Source: Microlunatus phosphovorus NM-1 (GTDB lineage: Bacteria; Actinomycetota; Actinomycetes; Propionibacteriales; Propionibacteriaceae). From it: a stretch of DNA of 64,000 nucleotides. Shown here in pieces: positions 62,068 to 64,000 of this stretch. Position 1 is the stretch's first letter; every line of letters begins with the position of its first letter. The notes under the pieces were generated by a model. It was not told the DNA's origin. It did no database searches and saw only the letters and a list, made by a program, of their open reading frames with translations. The stretch lies in contig NC_015635.1 of the NCBI RefSeq assembly GCF_000270245.1, positions 2,108,001-2,172,000 on the forward strand. Direction: 5' to 3'. The translations under genes were made by a program, and so were the position numbers.

Positions 62068-63366
62068 ATGGCGCGCATCTTGGACACGGCTCGAGACCGC
62101 GGTCCTGTCGAGGAAGACAGCACAGCACCGTTGGAGCCGATGCCGTTGGGCTTGGACATCGAGGCGCGCCGGGCAGAGATCGACGAGCGAAAGCTCGGTC
62201 TGGACCGGCTGGCCAAGCTGCGCGCCGAGTTGGCGAAGTTCGACTACGCCGCCGCTCTGCTGTCGGATCCGATCAATATCAGGTACGCGACGGGCTCGCG
62301 GAACATGGCGGTCTGGACGATGCACGCCCCCGGGCGGTATGTCTTCGTCCCGGTCGATGGACCGGTGGTGCTCTTCGAGTACGGCACGCCGGTGCAGATG
62401 GAGGCGCAGGGCGTCTTCAACCTGGCGACGGTCGACGAGGTACGCCCAGCGAGGCCCTGGTTCTTCTTCGACTCCGGTCCTCGGGTCGCGGAGAAGGTGC
62501 AGTGGTGGGCCACCGAGGTCATCTCCTTGATGCGCCAGCACAGCGGTGGCAACAACCGGCTCGCCGTGGACCGCTGCGAACCCTGGGGCGCGCAGTTGCT
62601 CATCGATGCCGGGTTCCGGCTGTTCGACGCCCAGGCACCGATGGAGCTGGGGCGTGCCGTCAAGACGTCCGAGGAGCTGAAGTGCCTGCAGCTCTCGGTG
62701 GATGTCGCCGACATCGGCATCAGCCGGATGCGTCGGGCGCTGCGGCCGGGGATCACCGAGAACCAGCTGTACGCGATCCTGCACGAGACCAACGTCGCGC
62801 ACGACGGGGAGTGGGTCGAGTGCAAGCTGCTCACCTCCGGGGAGCGGACCAACCCGTGGTTCCAGGAGTGCAGCAACCGCGTCATCCAACCCGGCGACAT
62901 CGTGGCGTTTGACACCGACATGGTGGGTCCGTACGGGTATCTCGCCGACCTGTCCCGAAGCTGGGTGTGTCCCGGCCGCAAGCCCACCGCGGAGCAGCGT
63001 CGGCTCTACGAGATCGCCCAGGAGCAGGTGCTGTTCAACATGGACCTGCTCAAGCCCGGACTGTCCTTCCAGGAGTTCGCCGACCGTTGCTGGCACATCC
63101 CGGAGGAGTTCATTCCCAACCGCTACGCCATGACGCTCCACGGTTCGGGGATGGTCGATGAGTATCCGAACCTCGCTCACGTCGTCGACTGGGAGGCGAA
63201 GGGCTACGACGGCATCTTCGAGGAGAACATGGTGCTGAGCGTCGAGAGCTACATCGGCGAGGTGGGCGGCAAGGAAGGCGTCAAGCTCGAGCAGCAGGTG
63301 CGGATCACCGCGACCGGCGCCGAGTTGATGTCCTCCGAGCCCTTCGTCGACGCCCTGGAGATCTAA
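62068..63366 (+). CDS. M24-fold enzyme resembling DMSP lyase DddP
   Basis: 432 residues. The C-terminal pita-bread domain carries a full set of metal ligands: Asp282 and Asp284 (FDTDMVGPYG), Asp294 (LADLSRSW), His358 (TLHGSGMVDEYP), Glu393 (SVESYIGE) and Glu408 (KLEQQVRI). As I recall the roseobacter DddP numbering (D295, D297, D307, H371, E406, E421, catalytic D377), every position is offset by exactly 13, and Asp364 aligns with the catalytic Asp. N-terminal LLSDPINIRYATGSRNMAVWTMHAP and GEWVECKLLTSGERTNPWFQEC also follow DddP. It would cleave DMSP to dimethylsulfide and acrylate; a different betaine-like or peptide substrate is possible. AAGGAG lies 8-9 bases before ATG 62068. Confidence 0.78.
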   Translation: MARILDTARDRGPVEEDSTAPLEPMPLGLDIEARRAEIDERKLGLDRLAKLRAELAKFDYAAALLSDPINIRYATGSRNMAVWTMHAPGRYVFVPVDGPVVLFEYGTPVQMEAQGVFNLATVDEVRPARPWFFFDSGPRVAEKVQWWATEVISLMRQHSGGNNRLAVDRCEPWGAQLLIDAGFRLFDAQAPMELGRAVKTSEELKCLQLSVDVADIGISRMRRALRPGITENQLYAILHETNVAHDGEWVECKLLTSGERTNPWFQECSNRVIQPGDIVAFDTDMVGPYGYLADLSRSWVCPGRKPTAEQRRLYEIAQEQVLFNMDLLKPGLSFQEFADRCWHIPEEFIPNRYAMTLHGSGMVDEYPNLAHVVDWEAKGYDGIFEENMVLSVESYIGEVGGKEGVKLEQQVRITATGAELMSSEPFVDALEI

Positions 63367-63385
63367 CTTCGATCGAGCGACACAA

Positions 63386-63425
63386 CCGCCACTCCGCAAG
63401 GGTCTGAACCCTCGCGGAGTGGCGG
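63386..63425. terminator. Bidirectional terminator hairpin
   Basis: CCGCCACTCCGC / GCGGAGTGGCGG arms with inner AGGGT/ACCCT pairing lie between the convergent DddP-like and Rieske oxygenase genes. Confidence 0.8.
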
Positions 63426-63432
63426 CAGGTCG

Positions 63433-64000
63433 TCAGTTTCCGACGGCAGCTTGGGCAACCAGACCGAGGTGGTCGCGTCCGCCGCCGAAGTGGTTGGCCA
63501 GACGCTTGATGTACCAGCTGACGAAATCGTTGACGTCGTCCTCGATCGTCGCGTACGGCCCGGGCACGTAGGCCGGATCGGTTGCGCCGCGTTGCGCCAA
63601 CTCCACGAAACGGCGGTCCTCGGTGTTGGTCGCCTCCCACACCTCGGTGAGGGTCGGGATGTCATAGTCGACACCCTCGACGGCATCGGGGTGGACGAGC
63701 CAGGTGGTGCGCACGATCGTCTTGTCCGGCGCCACCGGGAGTGCCCGGAACACCACCGCGTGGTCGCTGCAGAAGTGGAACCACGAGTTGGGCTGGTAGT
63801 GCAACGACATGTCACCGAAAGCCGGGTCGACGATGTCGCCGATCAGCTTCTTGCAGATCTGCTTGCCGTCCCAGCCGAAGGAGGCGCCGTCGCCGTCGAG
63901 TGGGAAGTGGGTGATCCTGAACCCGGTGGCCCGGTTGTCGAGCTCGCGGTAGGTCCGCTGTGGGATGCCGGCTGCGGCCCCAGTGATCGCGAGGCGATCC
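63433..64000 (-). CDS. gbcA: Rieske oxygenase large subunit, glycine-betaine-monooxygenase type, C-terminal part (5' end beyond window)
   Basis: Only the C-terminal ~188 residues are inside the window; the frame is open to base 64000 and the Rieske and most of the iron domain lie beyond. Visible sequence (GFRITHFPLDGDGASFGWDG, SLHYQPNSWFHFCSDHAVVFRALPVAP, TTWLVHPDAVEGVDYDIPTLTEVWEATN, DRRFVELAQRGATDPAYVPGPYATIEDDVNDFVSWYIKRL) follows GbcA-type enzymes, which demethylate glycine betaine to dimethylglycine releasing formaldehyde. Related carnitine or stachydrine oxygenases cannot be excluded. It converges on the DddP-like gene. Confidence 0.8.
   Translation of the reverse strand, partial: DRLAITGAAAGIPQRTYRELDNRATGFRITHFPLDGDGASFGWDGKQICKKLIGDIVDPAFGDMSLHYQPNSWFHFCSDHAVVFRALPVAPDKTIVRTTWLVHPDAVEGVDYDIPTLTEVWEATNTEDRRFVELAQRGATDPAYVPGPYATIEDDVNDFVSWYIKRLANHFGGGRDHLGLVAQAAVGN

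Overview
The window reads as a chromosomal segment of a high-G+C actinobacterium. The evidence is strongly GC-biased third codon positions, many GTG starts, actinobacterial families (HelR, the AccE epsilon subunit, DUF5994, DUF6325, PucR/PruA, a RES-Xre pair) and acyl-CoA carboxylase subunits of the actinobacterial type. Propionibacteriales or a relative is plausible, but I cannot fix a genus from sequence alone. No rRNA, tRNA, CRISPR array or prophage was recognised.

Layout. (1) 0-6.6 kb: NAD-dependent formate dehydrogenase, an XRE-cupin regulator divergent from a flavin-reductase/methyltransferase fusion, an HU-like protein plus a CobW-like protein behind a Zur-type box, and an NADP-type aldehyde dehydrogenase. 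(2) 6.7-11.2 kb: an IS3-family element sitting inside a palindromic interspersed repeat, then an MHS-type transporter gene cut near its start by an ISAs1-family element with a perfect 10-bp target duplication. (3) 11.6-21.4 kb: a catabolic locus. The minus strand carries pxpA-pxpB-pxpC(broken)-SDR-aminotransferase(frameshifted)-RraA/CHA-type aldolase. The divergent plus strand carries a biotin carboxylase/BCCP, a LysR regulator, a carboxyltransferase and an AccE-like subunit. (4) 21.5-31.6 kb: a GAF histidine kinase, a universal stress protein, a LysR/2-oxoglutarate-dioxygenase pair, then GMC oxidoreductase, DAO-type oxidoreductase, a DHDPS-family lyase and a DUF5994 protein. (5) 31.5-34.1 kb: a proline-catabolic remnant (PucR with internal deletion, pruA with a frameshift). 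(6) 34.1-46.6 kb: quinone oxidoreductase/TetR, Lrp/AzlCD, MHS transporter, helveticin-J-like protein, HelR with its rifamycin-associated element, a universal stress protein, an AGE-family isomerase and a GNAT enzyme. (7) 46.8-50.2 kb: a 52-bp tandem repeat array upstream of a 943-residue protein joining an eCIS-cargo-like N terminus, an alpha/beta hydrolase and a coiled-coil-split M15 peptidase. (8) 50.4-51.9 kb: a RES-Xre toxin-antitoxin pair. (9) 52-64 kb: sorbitol-type dehydrogenase, MHS transporter, creatinase and IclR; small conserved proteins, RNase HI fusion and secreted S33 peptidase; then a DddP-like M24 enzyme convergent with a glycine-betaine-monooxygenase-type Rieske oxygenase that runs off the end.

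Functional theme. Much of the window supports catabolism of small nitrogenous and quaternary compounds (5-oxoproline-like lactams, proline, creatine, glycine betaine and possibly DMSP), with formate dehydrogenase able to dispose of C1 units. Several of these pathways are visibly decaying: five genes are interrupted, frameshifted or internally deleted. Isolated one-base frameshifts could also be sequencing errors.
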